This document shows positions 10,671 to 17,805 of a stretch of 44,280 bases of DNA, in pieces (position 1 is the stretch's first letter; each line of letters starts with the position of its first letter). Source of the stretch: Centipeda flueggei ATCC 43531 (GTDB lineage Bacteria > Bacillota > Negativicutes > Selenomonadales > Selenomonadaceae); NCBI RefSeq assembly GCF_000160695.1, contig NZ_GG694007.1, positions 372,751 through 417,030 on the forward strand, in the 5' to 3' direction. Position numbers and translations under genes: made by a program. The notes beneath the pieces are model-generated. The model saw only the letters and a list, made by a program, of their open reading frames with translations. It was not told the origin of the DNA and searched no databases.

Positions 10671-10735
10671 GAAAGCCTCCCCCGTCGGTACGGGGGAGGT
10701 GGCGAACGGAGTGAGCCGGTGGGGGCGCTTTGAAC
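10671..10735. repeat. Palindromic repeat, family A, copy 3 (second hairpin only)
   Basis: GAAAGCCTCCCCC and CGGGGGAGGTGGC flank GTCGGTA, followed by GAACGGAGTGAGCCGG. It is related to the second half of 657-767. With the family B copy it fills the 231-base secA-prfB gap. Confidence 0.7.
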
Positions 10736-10794
10736 GGTCCGTTGTTATATCACGTTGAACAGGAAATAGGGATTTACACTTTAAGGAAAAAACA

Positions 10795-11901
10795 ATGCTG
10801 GAAGATCTGAAACCGACACTGAATGATCTGGGCGAAAAGCTGGATCAGATGCGCATCTCGCTTGAGATCCCCGCGAAGGAGGAGAAGATCGCCGAGCTCG
10901 AATACAAGATGGGCGAGCCGTCCTTCTGGGACGACGCGGCGGCGGCGCAGAAGCTGAATCAGGAGCTCGCGGACCTCAAGGGCGGCGTCGATACCTATAA
11001 GGGGCTCATGGCGAAGTACGAGGACGCCGAGACGCTCTATGAGATGGGGATCGAGGAGGGCGATGCGTCCATGGAGGACGATATCCGCGCCGAGCTCGAC
11101 CTCATTACGGAGGGGCTTGAGACGCTGCAGCTTGAGGTGCTGCTCTCGGGCGACTACGATGCAAACAATGCCATCCTGACGCTCCATGCGGGCGCGGGCG
11201 GTACGGAAGCACAGGACTGGACGCAGATGCTTCTCCGCATGTACGGGCGCTGGGCCGAGCGGCACGGCTTTGCCGTGGAGACCGCCGACCTGCAGCCGGG
11301 TGATGAGGCGGGCGTGAAGTCCGCGACGCTCTTTATCAAGGGACACAACGCCTACGGCTTTTTGAAATCGGAGAAAGGCGTACACCGTCTTGTGCGCATC
11401 TCGCCGTTTGACTCGCAGGCGCGGCGGCACACGTCGTTCTCCGCATGTGATGTCATGCCGGAGATCGACGATGCGGTCGAGGTGCCGATCAATATGGACG
11501 ATGTGCGTGTGGACTACTATCGTGCGAGCGGCGCGGGCGGACAGCACATCAACAAGACCTCGTCTGCTGTGCGCATGACGCATGAACCGACGGGCATCGT
11601 TGTGCAGTGTCAGAACGAGCGCTCGCAGCTCCAGAACAAGGAGCAGTGCATGAAGATGCTCCGCGCGAAGCTCTTTGAGCTCGAGCAGGAGAAGAAGGAA
11701 GAGGAGATCGCGAAACTCGAGGGCGTCCAGCAGAAGATCGAGTGGGGAAGCCAGATCCGCTCCTACGTATTCCAGCCCTATACCATGGTGAAGGACGTGC
11801 GCACGAACGCCGAGACGGGCAACGTGCAGGCGGTCATGGACGGCGAGATCGACCCATTTATCCGCGCGTATCTCAACGCCAAGGCGAATCACGAGTTTTA
11901 A
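10795..11901 (+). CDS. prfB: Peptide chain release factor 2
   Basis: RF2 releases finished peptides at UGA and UAA codons in the ribosome. The protein has 368 residues. Visible are the N-terminal coiled helices, the codon-recognising tripeptide SPF in RISPFDSQARRHTSF, and the catalytic GGQ in ASGAGGQHINKTSSAVR. The gene is read in one continuous frame from ATG 10795 (ribosome site AAGGAAAA). The classic programmed +1 frameshift (an in-frame TGA near codon 25 after an internal ribosome-site-like stretch) is absent: the equivalent region reads DQMRISLEIPAKEEK without interruption. A family B repeat follows the stop. Confidence 0.96.
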   Translation: MLEDLKPTLNDLGEKLDQMRISLEIPAKEEKIAELEYKMGEPSFWDDAAAAQKLNQELADLKGGVDTYKGLMAKYEDAETLYEMGIEEGDASMEDDIRAELDLITEGLETLQLEVLLSGDYDANNAILTLHAGAGGTEAQDWTQMLLRMYGRWAERHGFAVETADLQPGDEAGVKSATLFIKGHNAYGFLKSEKGVHRLVRISPFDSQARRHTSFSACDVMPEIDDAVEVPINMDDVRVDYYRASGAGGQHINKTSSAVRMTHEPTGIVVQCQNERSQLQNKEQCMKMLRAKLFELEQEKKEEEIAKLEGVQQKIEWGSQIRSYVFQPYTMVKDVRTNAETGNVQAVMDGEIDPFIRAYLNAKANHEF

Positions 11902-11910
11902 GGAATCGCA

Positions 11911-12073
11911 TCCGCATGCCTCTCGTGAACACCTCGTTTCGCAAGCGGTCGTACACTTATCTTTCTAAATACCGACGAATTTCTAAACGCGCTTCGCTTG
12001 AATGAAGAAATTCGTCAGGGGAAGAACGTGTACGTTCCCCGCTTGCTCCACTAAGGTTCACATCGAGGCCATG
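11911..12073. repeat. Palindromic repeat, family B, copy 2 (long form)
   Basis: Arms GCATGCCTCTCGTGAAC and GTTCACATCGAGGCCATGC pair imperfectly. Inside are CCTCGTTTCGCAAGCGGTCG, an internal hairpin ACGAATTTCTAAACGC...GAAGAAATTCGT, and CCGCTTGCTCCACTAAGG. It fills the prfB to DUF2993 gap. Confidence 0.75.
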
Positions 12074-12117
12074 CGTATGGTTTGCGTTGTATGAAGTTCA
12101 CACAAGGAGGGAGCATC

Positions 12118-12792
12118 ATGTGGAAGGCAGTCACGGCCATTCTCATCCTTGCGCTGATTGCGGCGGGGGCGGTATTCGTCCTGCCGTCAGTTGTGGAGGA
12201 GCGCATCGTTGATGCCCTGCAGCAGCAGACGGCGGCGGAGGATGTGCAGATCTCAATCAGTGACAGCCCGCGTCTCGTTTTCGGCGAAATCGGCGCGGTG
12301 GACGGTGTTCTGCGGCAGGGACGCGTCGGCAAGCTGTTCGTGCGTGAACTGACCGTCAGCGGTACGGGGCTGCAGGTCGATATGATGACCCTCCTTCGTG
12401 AGCACAAGGTGACGCTTACTTCTGCCGAGAGCGTACAGATGCGCGGTGTCGTGGACGGCGATGCCGTCCGTGAGCTGATCGGCAGCTCCTCGGGCAAGTT
12501 CGAGGACATCGAGGTGACTGTGCAGCCAGGCAAGGTGCTCGCGACGGCAAAGACAAAAGCCCTCGGGCAGACGTTTGATGTGACCATCGACGGAACATTC
12601 ACCGTCGCGGACGGGGATCTCTACTATAAGGCACGCCGTATCTCCGCACGGGGGCTGGGGCTGAACGCACTGAGTCTCGACAGTCTCCTCCCCGACATCC
12701 TCGTCGCGCGTGCCAACAGCCTGCCGCTTGGCCTTGCCTTTGAGACGGTCGAGGCGCGGGACGGTGTTGTGGTGCTGACGGCTGGGAAGTAA
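12118..12792 (+). CDS. DUF2993 / LmeA-like lipid-binding protein
   Basis: A protein of 224 residues with one N-terminal hydrophobic segment (about 5-22, ILILALIAAGAVFVLPSVV) that is either a signal anchor or an uncleaved signal. The rest is a beta-rich soluble domain facing the cell envelope. The pattern of an N-terminal helix (VEERIVDALQQQ) followed by alternating strands resembles DUF2993/LmeA-type phospholipid-binding proteins; the match is from memory of family shape and is not certain. The start at 12118 has AAGGAGGGA six bases upstream. An earlier in-frame ATG at 12082 has none. The gene lies between two family B repeats. Role unknown; a part in envelope lipid handling is a guess. Confidence 0.62.
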   Translation: MWKAVTAILILALIAAGAVFVLPSVVEERIVDALQQQTAAEDVQISISDSPRLVFGEIGAVDGVLRQGRVGKLFVRELTVSGTGLQVDMMTLLREHKVTLTSAESVQMRGVVDGDAVRELIGSSSGKFEDIEVTVQPGKVLATAKTKALGQTFDVTIDGTFTVADGDLYYKARRISARGLGLNALSLDSLLPDILVARANSLPLGLAFETVEARDGVVVLTAGK

Positions 12793-12969
12793 GGGGGGCT
12801 GGCAGCATGCCTTGTGAACGCCTCGTTGCGCAAGCGGGCAGGCACTTATCTGCCTAAATACCTGCGGATTCCTTAACGCGCTTCGCTTGAACGATAGAAA
12901 TCCGCAGGGGGCAGAACGTGCCTTATTCTTCGCTTGCTCCACTAGGGTTCACAGCGGATGCTGCCCTCC
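12793..12969. repeat. Palindromic repeat, family B, copy 3 (long form)
   Basis: Outer arms GGGCTGGCAGCATGCCTTGTGAAC and GTTCACAGCGGATGCTGCCC pair. The core again carries CCTCGTTGCGCAAGCGG, an internal CTGCGGATT...AATCCGCAG-type hairpin, and CGCTTGCTCCACTAGGG. The outer arms differ from copy 2 but remain complementary to each other. Confidence 0.75.
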
Positions 12970-13059
12970 ACATACATAAGTGACCAGTATGGCAGACGCC
13001 CTCATTTGATACAGAATGCGCGGCATGGACGCTGTATTATATCGAAGGACTTATTTCAG

Positions 13060-15111
13060 ATGAAGAAATTTTACTATCATCCGATTCTGCTGGCGGCGAT
13101 TCTCATCGGCTTTGTCGCGAGTGTCGTGATCGGCTTCCAGCGGCACGCCGTCGAGGTGAACTCGCGCACGGCGGAGCTCGCCATCGACTACGAGGGGCTT
13201 TTGGAGCTCGCACAGCGGGAGGGGCTGCCCGCCGAGGAGGTGCTCGCCCAGGCAAAGGAGGCAGGCATCACCTCGCTTGCCGTCTATGAGACGACGTTCA
13301 AGAAGTTCAATGCGAACGGCAAGGCGGCCGTGCTTTCGGGGGCGGACGTCCTCGCACGCTACCACAGCGGGATGCTTATGGATCCGCTCTGGCGCACCCT
13401 CGTTGCCGAAGGGAAGATCGTCGGCACGGAGGTCTATGTTGTGGGGCATGACCCCGAGACCTATACGGAGCTGAAGGAGGATCTCCTGCGCCGCTTCGGC
13501 GCAGACCGCGTCACGGTCTACACCGTCGGCAGCGATGAAGTCATTGCGGTCAAGGCATTCTACGAGGCTTTTTTGAAGCAGAATATCGGGATGCCGACGG
13601 ACGAGATGCACGCCGTCAACGCGGCGGGCTTTGATGTGCTCGCGCGTCCGTCGAACTACCATGCCTGCACGGCGGACGATGTGCACGCGGTCTTTGACCG
13701 CATGGAGGGCATCCGCGTTTCTGCCGTCGTTTTCTCGGGACAGGAGACCCTCGGTGCGCCGAAGGCACTGCAGACGACCATCGATGAGATGAAGGAACGC
13801 CGTTTGACGCTCGGGCTGATCGAGGGCATCACGCAGCTGCAGTTCTACCGTCAGCAGGGAATGGATGAGATTGCGAAGGGTCTGGGCGAGGAGCATGTCG
13901 TGCGTCTTTACGCCATCCCGCCCGATGAACAGAAAAAGCTCAAGATCGCCGAGGCGGTCGAGCGTTGGGTGACGACGGATGAGGAGCGCAACATCCGCAT
14001 CAATCTCCTGCGCATCTACGATACGCCTGCGCCCAATATGTCTCTCATCGAGACGAATATGAAGTATTTCACCGATACGCGTATGGCACTCGAGTCACAC
14101 GGCTTTGCCATCGGTCGGGCGGGGACATTCGCGGATTACGCGCCGTCCCGCCTCCTGCGCGCGCTCGTCATCATGGGCGTCGCTGCCGCGGGCGTGCTCT
14201 ATCTTTCGCTTGTTGTTCCGGCACTGAATCGCCGCCGCCGCGTGGTGCTCCTCGCCTTTGTCGTGCTCGCGCTCATCGGCATGATGCCCGTCCTGCTCGG
14301 CGCAGGGAGCAAGATCCGCGTTCTCGCGGCGCTGGCAAGCGCAAACCTCTTTCCGGCACTTGCCGTTACGGCACTCCTTGATCTCCTCGGTGGACGGCGT
14401 TTCGCCAAGGGGGCACCCGCATGGCGGATCATTGTCGCGGGCTGGGTGCTCCTTGGCATCACGAGCGCGCTCTCCCTCGTCGGCGCGGGCTATCTCTCGG
14501 GAGCGCTCGTCGATACGCGCTATCTCCTCGAATTCGACATCTTCCGCGGGATCAAGCTGACCTTTGTCCTGCCGATGGTACTCGTGGCGATTGCTTTTAT
14601 GCAGCGTTTTGATATCTTTGACGGGCAGTTCGACACGTCGGCGGGCGTCCTCGGGCAGATGCGCGAGATCCTCGCGACCCCCGTGCGCGTCGGCTCGCTC
14701 CTCGGGGGGCTTGTCCTCATCGGGGCACTGATTGTCCTCGTCCTGCGCAGCGGGCACACCTCGGGGCTGCCGGTGCCCGGGATCGAGCTGAAAATGCGCG
14801 CCGCATTGGAGCAGATCTTCTACGCGCGGCCGCGGACCAAGGAGTTCATGATCGGACATCCTGCCTTCCTCCTCGCCCTCTACGCGGCGGCACAGCGGTG
14901 GCGGACGTGGATCGTCTTTGCGCTCGTGCTTGCGGCGACCATCGGCCAGGGCTCGATGGTGGAGACATTCGCCCACATGCGGACGCCGATTGAGATGTCT
15001 CTCGTGCGCGGCATCGGCGGCATCGTCCTCGGCGGCGCGATCGGTGCCGTTCTCGTTGCCCTCGTCGCAGCGTGGAATGGACTGCTGGAGCGCGTAAGGA
15101 AGGCGGAGTAG
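13060..15111 (+). CDS. DUF5693 family membrane protein
   Basis: A 683-residue protein in the place usually held by DUF5693 proteins, directly before csaB. It has one N-terminal membrane helix (about 9-24), then an extracytoplasmic domain of about 330 residues, then eight or so hydrophobic segments from about residue 365 to the end. Its soluble part begins ELAIDYEGLLELAQREGL and runs to the NMSLIETNMKYF region. The start at 13060 gives a normal basic-then-hydrophobic N-terminus. The open frame upstream from 12958 falls in a repeat and is rejected. Function is not established. Conserved linkage with CsaB suggests a role in export or assembly of a cell-wall polymer; that is inference. Confidence 0.75.
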   Translation: MKKFYYHPILLAAILIGFVASVVIGFQRHAVEVNSRTAELAIDYEGLLELAQREGLPAEEVLAQAKEAGITSLAVYETTFKKFNANGKAAVLSGADVLARYHSGMLMDPLWRTLVAEGKIVGTEVYVVGHDPETYTELKEDLLRRFGADRVTVYTVGSDEVIAVKAFYEAFLKQNIGMPTDEMHAVNAAGFDVLARPSNYHACTADDVHAVFDRMEGIRVSAVVFSGQETLGAPKALQTTIDEMKERRLTLGLIEGITQLQFYRQQGMDEIAKGLGEEHVVRLYAIPPDEQKKLKIAEAVERWVTTDEERNIRINLLRIYDTPAPNMSLIETNMKYFTDTRMALESHGFAIGRAGTFADYAPSRLLRALVIMGVAAAGVLYLSLVVPALNRRRRVVLLAFVVLALIGMMPVLLGAGSKIRVLAALASANLFPALAVTALLDLLGGRRFAKGAPAWRIIVAGWVLLGITSALSLVGAGYLSGALVDTRYLLEFDIFRGIKLTFVLPMVLVAIAFMQRFDIFDGQFDTSAGVLGQMREILATPVRVGSLLGGLVLIGALIVLVLRSGHTSGLPVPGIELKMRAALEQIFYARPRTKEFMIGHPAFLLALYAAAQRWRTWIVFALVLAATIGQGSMVETFAHMRTPIEMSLVRGIGGIVLGGAIGAVLVALVAAWNGLLERVRKAE

Positions 15112-15114
15112 GAT

Positions 15115-15187
15115 AAGCAATCCCCTCGCAGAACGTCTCGTTACGCAAGCGGTCGTGTACTTCACTAGAGTTCGCTTGGGGATTGCC
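15115..15187. repeat. Palindromic repeat, family B, copy 4 (short form)
   Basis: GCAATCCC and GGGATTGC are the outer arms. The core reads CAGAACGTCTCGTTACGCAAGCGGTCG and TTCACTAGAGTTCGC. It lies between the DUF5693 gene and csaB. Confidence 0.7.
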
Positions 15188-15248
15188 TGTGCCTTATCAT
15201 AGGGAAAATGGCAGGAATGGGAAAACGGAACGGAGGGCGCTTTACCTG

Positions 15249-16346
15249 ATGAAGCGGATCGTTGTATCCGGGTACTACGGTGCAAAGAACGCGGGCGATG
15301 AGGCCATGCTCGCGGCGATGCTGGAGGTGCTCGGAGATTTGGACCCGGAACTTCATATCACAGTCATCTCAGCCAACCCTGCCGACACCGAGCGGCGCCA
15401 CGGCGTCCATGCGGTCGGCTCGCTTGACGCGCGCGGAATCTTCCGCGCTGTGCGCCATGCCGACCTCCTCATCAGCGGCGGCGGCAGCCTCCTCCAGAAC
15501 GTCACGAGCCGCCGCAGCCTTTACTACTACATGGCGGTCATCCTGCTCGCCCTTCTCCTCGGCAAGCGTACCATGCTCTATGCACAGGGGATCGGCCCCG
15601 TCACGGGGAAATTTGCCTGCCGCTGCATGCGCTGGCTCGGCAACCGCGTCTCCCTCATCACCGTGCGTGATGAGGGCTCCATGGCGGAGCTGCGCCGCCT
15701 CGGCATCCGCCGCCCGCCGATGGAGTGCACCGCCGACCCCGTGCTCGGCATCCATCCCGTCGGACGTGAGGCAGGGCGTGCTATTCTAGCTGCCTGCGCG
15801 GCAGACGGGGCACGTCCCGTCGTCGGCATCTCCGTGCGCGACTGGCAGGGTTGGCAGCACTACAAGGAAATTCTCGCTGAGATCAGCGATGCCATCGTCC
15901 GCGAGCTCGATGCGCGCGTCGTCTTTCTCCCCATGCAGTACCCCGAGGACGTGCGGACGGCGGAGACCGTCGCTGCATGGACCAAGGAGGACTGCACTGT
16001 CCTCACAGGCGAGTATACGACGGCCGAGCTCCTCTCCCTCGTCGCGAACATGGACCTCATGATCGGCGTGCGCCTGCATGCCCTCATCTTTGCAGGTGTC
16101 ATGGGCGTCCCCATGATCGGCATCTCTTACGATCCCAAGGTTGACCGTTTCCTGCGCTCCATCGGGGAAAAGCCTGTCAACGACCTGCAGGACATCACTA
16201 CCGTGAGCGTCCTCAAGGAAGTCCGCCGCAAATGGGCGGCACGCAGCGAATTTACCGCGGCGAACGCCGACCTCCTCGCACAGATGCGCAGCCTCGCCGC
16301 ACGCAACGCCGAACTCGCTGTGGGACTGATCAGCGGGAAAAAGTAA
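15249..16346 (+). CDS. csaB: Polysaccharide pyruvyl transferase CsaB
   Basis: CsaB adds a ketal pyruvate to a cell-wall polysaccharide, creating the ligand for SLH-domain proteins. The protein has 365 residues. Visible family features are the N-terminal VVSGYYGAKNAGDEAML, SGGGSLLQNVTSRRSLYYY, LYAQGIGPV, the mid-protein TVRDEGSMAELRRLG, ADPVLGI and GVRLHALIFAGVMGVPMIGISYDPKV near the C-terminus. The start at 15249 has GGAGGG about nine bases upstream. An upstream in-frame ATG (15183) lies at the edge of the repeat and has no ribosome site. The gene follows DUF5693 as in many Firmicutes. In a diderm the polymer would lie between the membranes. Confidence 0.93.
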   Translation: MKRIVVSGYYGAKNAGDEAMLAAMLEVLGDLDPELHITVISANPADTERRHGVHAVGSLDARGIFRAVRHADLLISGGGSLLQNVTSRRSLYYYMAVILLALLLGKRTMLYAQGIGPVTGKFACRCMRWLGNRVSLITVRDEGSMAELRRLGIRRPPMECTADPVLGIHPVGREAGRAILAACAADGARPVVGISVRDWQGWQHYKEILAEISDAIVRELDARVVFLPMQYPEDVRTAETVAAWTKEDCTVLTGEYTTAELLSLVANMDLMIGVRLHALIFAGVMGVPMIGISYDPKVDRFLRSIGEKPVNDLQDITTVSVLKEVRRKWAARSEFTAANADLLAQMRSLAARNAELAVGLISGKK

Positions 16347-16361
16347 TGTTGTATTTTCCGC

Positions 16362-16390
16362 TTGTCAATGGGGGAGATTGTTGCTATAAT
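16362..16390 (+). promoter_or_regulatory. Strong promoter pointing at the small toxin gene from its 3' side
   Basis: TTGTCA (16362-16367), exactly 17 bases, TATAAT (16385-16390). No credible protein gene follows on the plus strand, so it most likely makes a short RNA antisense to the minus-strand peptide gene at 16478-16552. Confidence 0.75.
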
Positions 16391-16396
16391 AAGAAA

Positions 16397-16488
16397 AGAA
16401 AGAACGCCCCGGCGGCGCCTTTCCAAGCATAACGAATTATTTTTTAAGATAACCGCACGACTTGTCAGGGACGGCGGTTATTTCTTTT
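16397..16488 (+). ncRNA. Candidate antitoxin RNA of type I toxin-antitoxin locus 1
   Basis: The predicted transcript starts a few bases after TATAAT and ends at a hairpin (ATAACCGC 16449-16456 with GCGGTTAT 16474-16481) followed by TTCTTTT. It is about 90 bases and overlaps the 3' end of the convergent peptide gene. A 12-base segment (16424-16435, CAAGCATAACGA) resembles 16522-16533 inside the peptide gene (CAAGCAATACGA). Such repeats provide a second pairing site in par-type loci, but this one is short and could be chance. Confidence 0.5.
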
Positions 16489-16552
16489 GGGTTATTGCGA
16501 GTATATAGCCAGTTGCTGCGACAAGCAATACGATAGCGTCAGCTTCCGTCAT
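16478..16552 (-). CDS. Candidate type I toxin, 24-residue hydrophobic peptide
   Basis: ATG at 16552-16550, TAA at 16480-16478. The peptide begins MTEADAIVLLVAATG and ends AITQKK: a short acidic head, one membrane-length hydrophobic stretch and a basic tail, as in TxpA/Fst-type toxins. The ribosome site GGGGGTGAG is strong, but it is buried in the mRNA by a CCCCC-GAAA-GGGGG hairpin (16561-16574). Translation would therefore be off until the RNA is processed or refolded, a common design for type I toxins. A promoter (TTGCTT-17-GATAAT, 16638-16610) precedes it. The stop codon lies in the hairpin that ends the opposing RNA. No similarity search was possible. Confidence 0.6.
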   Translation of the reverse strand: MTEADAIVLLVAATGYILAITQKK

Positions 16553-16609
16553 CTCACTCACCCCCTTTCGGGGGAAAGACACCGCCTCTTTGCTGGGACG
16601 TTCCACTTG

Positions 16610-16638
16610 ATTATCAATAAAATTACTTAAAAAAGCAA
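16610..16638 (-). promoter_or_regulatory. Promoter of the 24-residue peptide gene
   Basis: Reading the minus strand: TTGCTT (16638-16633), 17 bases, GATAAT (16615-16610). It gives a leader of about 50 bases that contains the GAAA-loop hairpin over the ribosome site. Confidence 0.5.
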
Positions 16639-16659
16639 ACAAAAATTCTTATATTAAAA

Positions 16660-16698
16660 GAGCACTGCACCGGTGATTCGCCAATGCAGTGCCCTTTT
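16660..16698. terminator. Terminator at the end of the phosphonate gene string
   Basis: GAGCACTGCA and TGCAGTGCCC form the stem, with AAAA on the left (T-tract for the minus strand) and TTTTTT on the right. It lies immediately after the aepY stop and marks the end of the long minus-strand unit. Confidence 0.85.
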
Positions 16699-17805
16699 TT
16701 ATCCCCGCATCAGAGCTTCCTTATTCTCTGTCGGCGTTGTCGTTGGACGGCCGAGATCGTCGCGCGAGCCGATGGCGGTGCGCACCTCGAGGAAGGTGAG
16801 CACATCGCTCCTCTGCACGGCAGGGAGTACCTGCGCGAGTTCTGCCGCATCCGCCGCTGTCTGCACCAGGCGGTAGCCGACGGCACGCGCGACGGCGGGG
16901 AAGTCCACGGTATGTGCCGCTGTCGGCGCGCCGCCGACGCTCTCATGCGCCTCGTTGTTGAGGAGGACGTGCACGACATTCGGCGGAGCGGCGGCACCGA
17001 TGGTCGCCATCGCGCCCATGTGCATGAGGGCTGCCCCGTCTCCGTCAAGGATAAAGATGCGCTGTGACGGGCGGTGGAGGGCAATGCCGAGAGCAATCGC
17101 CCCCGCGTGCCCCATCGAGCCGACGGTGAGAAAGTCATGGGCGTGATCCTCGCCGCGTGCCGCGCGCAGCTCAAAGAGCTCACGTCCCGTCTTGCCCGTG
17201 GTCGCGACGACGACGGCGCCCTGTGCCGCATCGAGGATTTGCGCGATGGCATCCTCGCGCCGCAGGGGATTCCCATTTGCGTATTTGTGTTTCGGATGTG
17301 TGAGCGCCCCCTTTCGGACGAGGAGCGCGCATTGCCCGCCGGCAGCGAGATGCGGGCGCAGGTTTTCCATCCATGCGGCGACATCCTCTGCGCGCGACGC
17401 TTCCGTGAGCACCATCGTTTTGACGCCCATCGTCTCGAGGAGCGGCAGCGTGAGACGCCCCTGGACGAGATGCTGCGGCTCATCATGGAGATCCGGCTCG
17501 CCGCGCCAGCCGATGACAAAGATGCACGGGATGCCGTAGACCTCCTCGTGGAGGAGGGAGAGCAGGGGATTGACAATGTTGCCGAGCCCGCTGTTCTGCA
17601 GGTAGACGAGCGGCACCTTGCCCGCTGCGAGGTGATAGCCCGCCGCGAGTGCCGCCGCATTCCCCTCATTCGCCGCGATGATGTGCGACGGACTGTTCGC
17701 CCCATAGGTATCCATCAGGCAGTCGACGAGGGGGCGCAGCTTTGAGTCGGGCACGCCTGTGAAGAACTCCGCTCCGAGGGCGGTGATGAGATCGTTCGCG
17801 TTCAT
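16699..17805 (-). CDS. aepY: Phosphonopyruvate decarboxylase
   Basis: A thiamine-diphosphate enzyme that decarboxylates phosphonopyruvate to phosphonoacetaldehyde, the irreversible step that pulls the unfavourable PEP mutase reaction forward. The protein has 368 residues, normal size. The family pattern is clear: FFTGVPDSKLRPL at the N-terminus, NEGNAAALAAGYH, VYLQNSGLGNIVNPL, IGWRGEPDLHDEPQH, and the ThDP site LDGDGAALMHMGAMATIG with LLNNEAHESVGGAPT. The ATG at 17805 overlaps the stop of the preceding array gene (ATGA) and has AAGGAG upstream, so the two are translationally coupled. It is the last gene of the string. The N-terminal extension to 17835 is not used. Confidence 0.95.
   Translation of the reverse strand: MNANDLITALGAEFFTGVPDSKLRPLVDCLMDTYGANSPSHIIAANEGNAAALAAGYHLAAGKVPLVYLQNSGLGNIVNPLLSLLHEEVYGIPCIFVIGWRGEPDLHDEPQHLVQGRLTLPLLETMGVKTMVLTEASRAEDVAAWMENLRPHLAAGGQCALLVRKGALTHPKHKYANGNPLRREDAIAQILDAAQGAVVVATTGKTGRELFELRAARGEDHAHDFLTVGSMGHAGAIALGIALHRPSQRIFILDGDGAALMHMGAMATIGAAAPPNVVHVLLNNEAHESVGGAPTAAHTVDFPAVARAVGYRLVQTAADAAELAQVLPAVQRSDVLTFLEVRTAIGSRDDLGRPTTTPTENKEALMRG

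Noticed and set aside
10795-10900. Programmed +1 frameshift in prfB
   Set aside because: The frame is continuous and has no in-frame TGA in the expected region.
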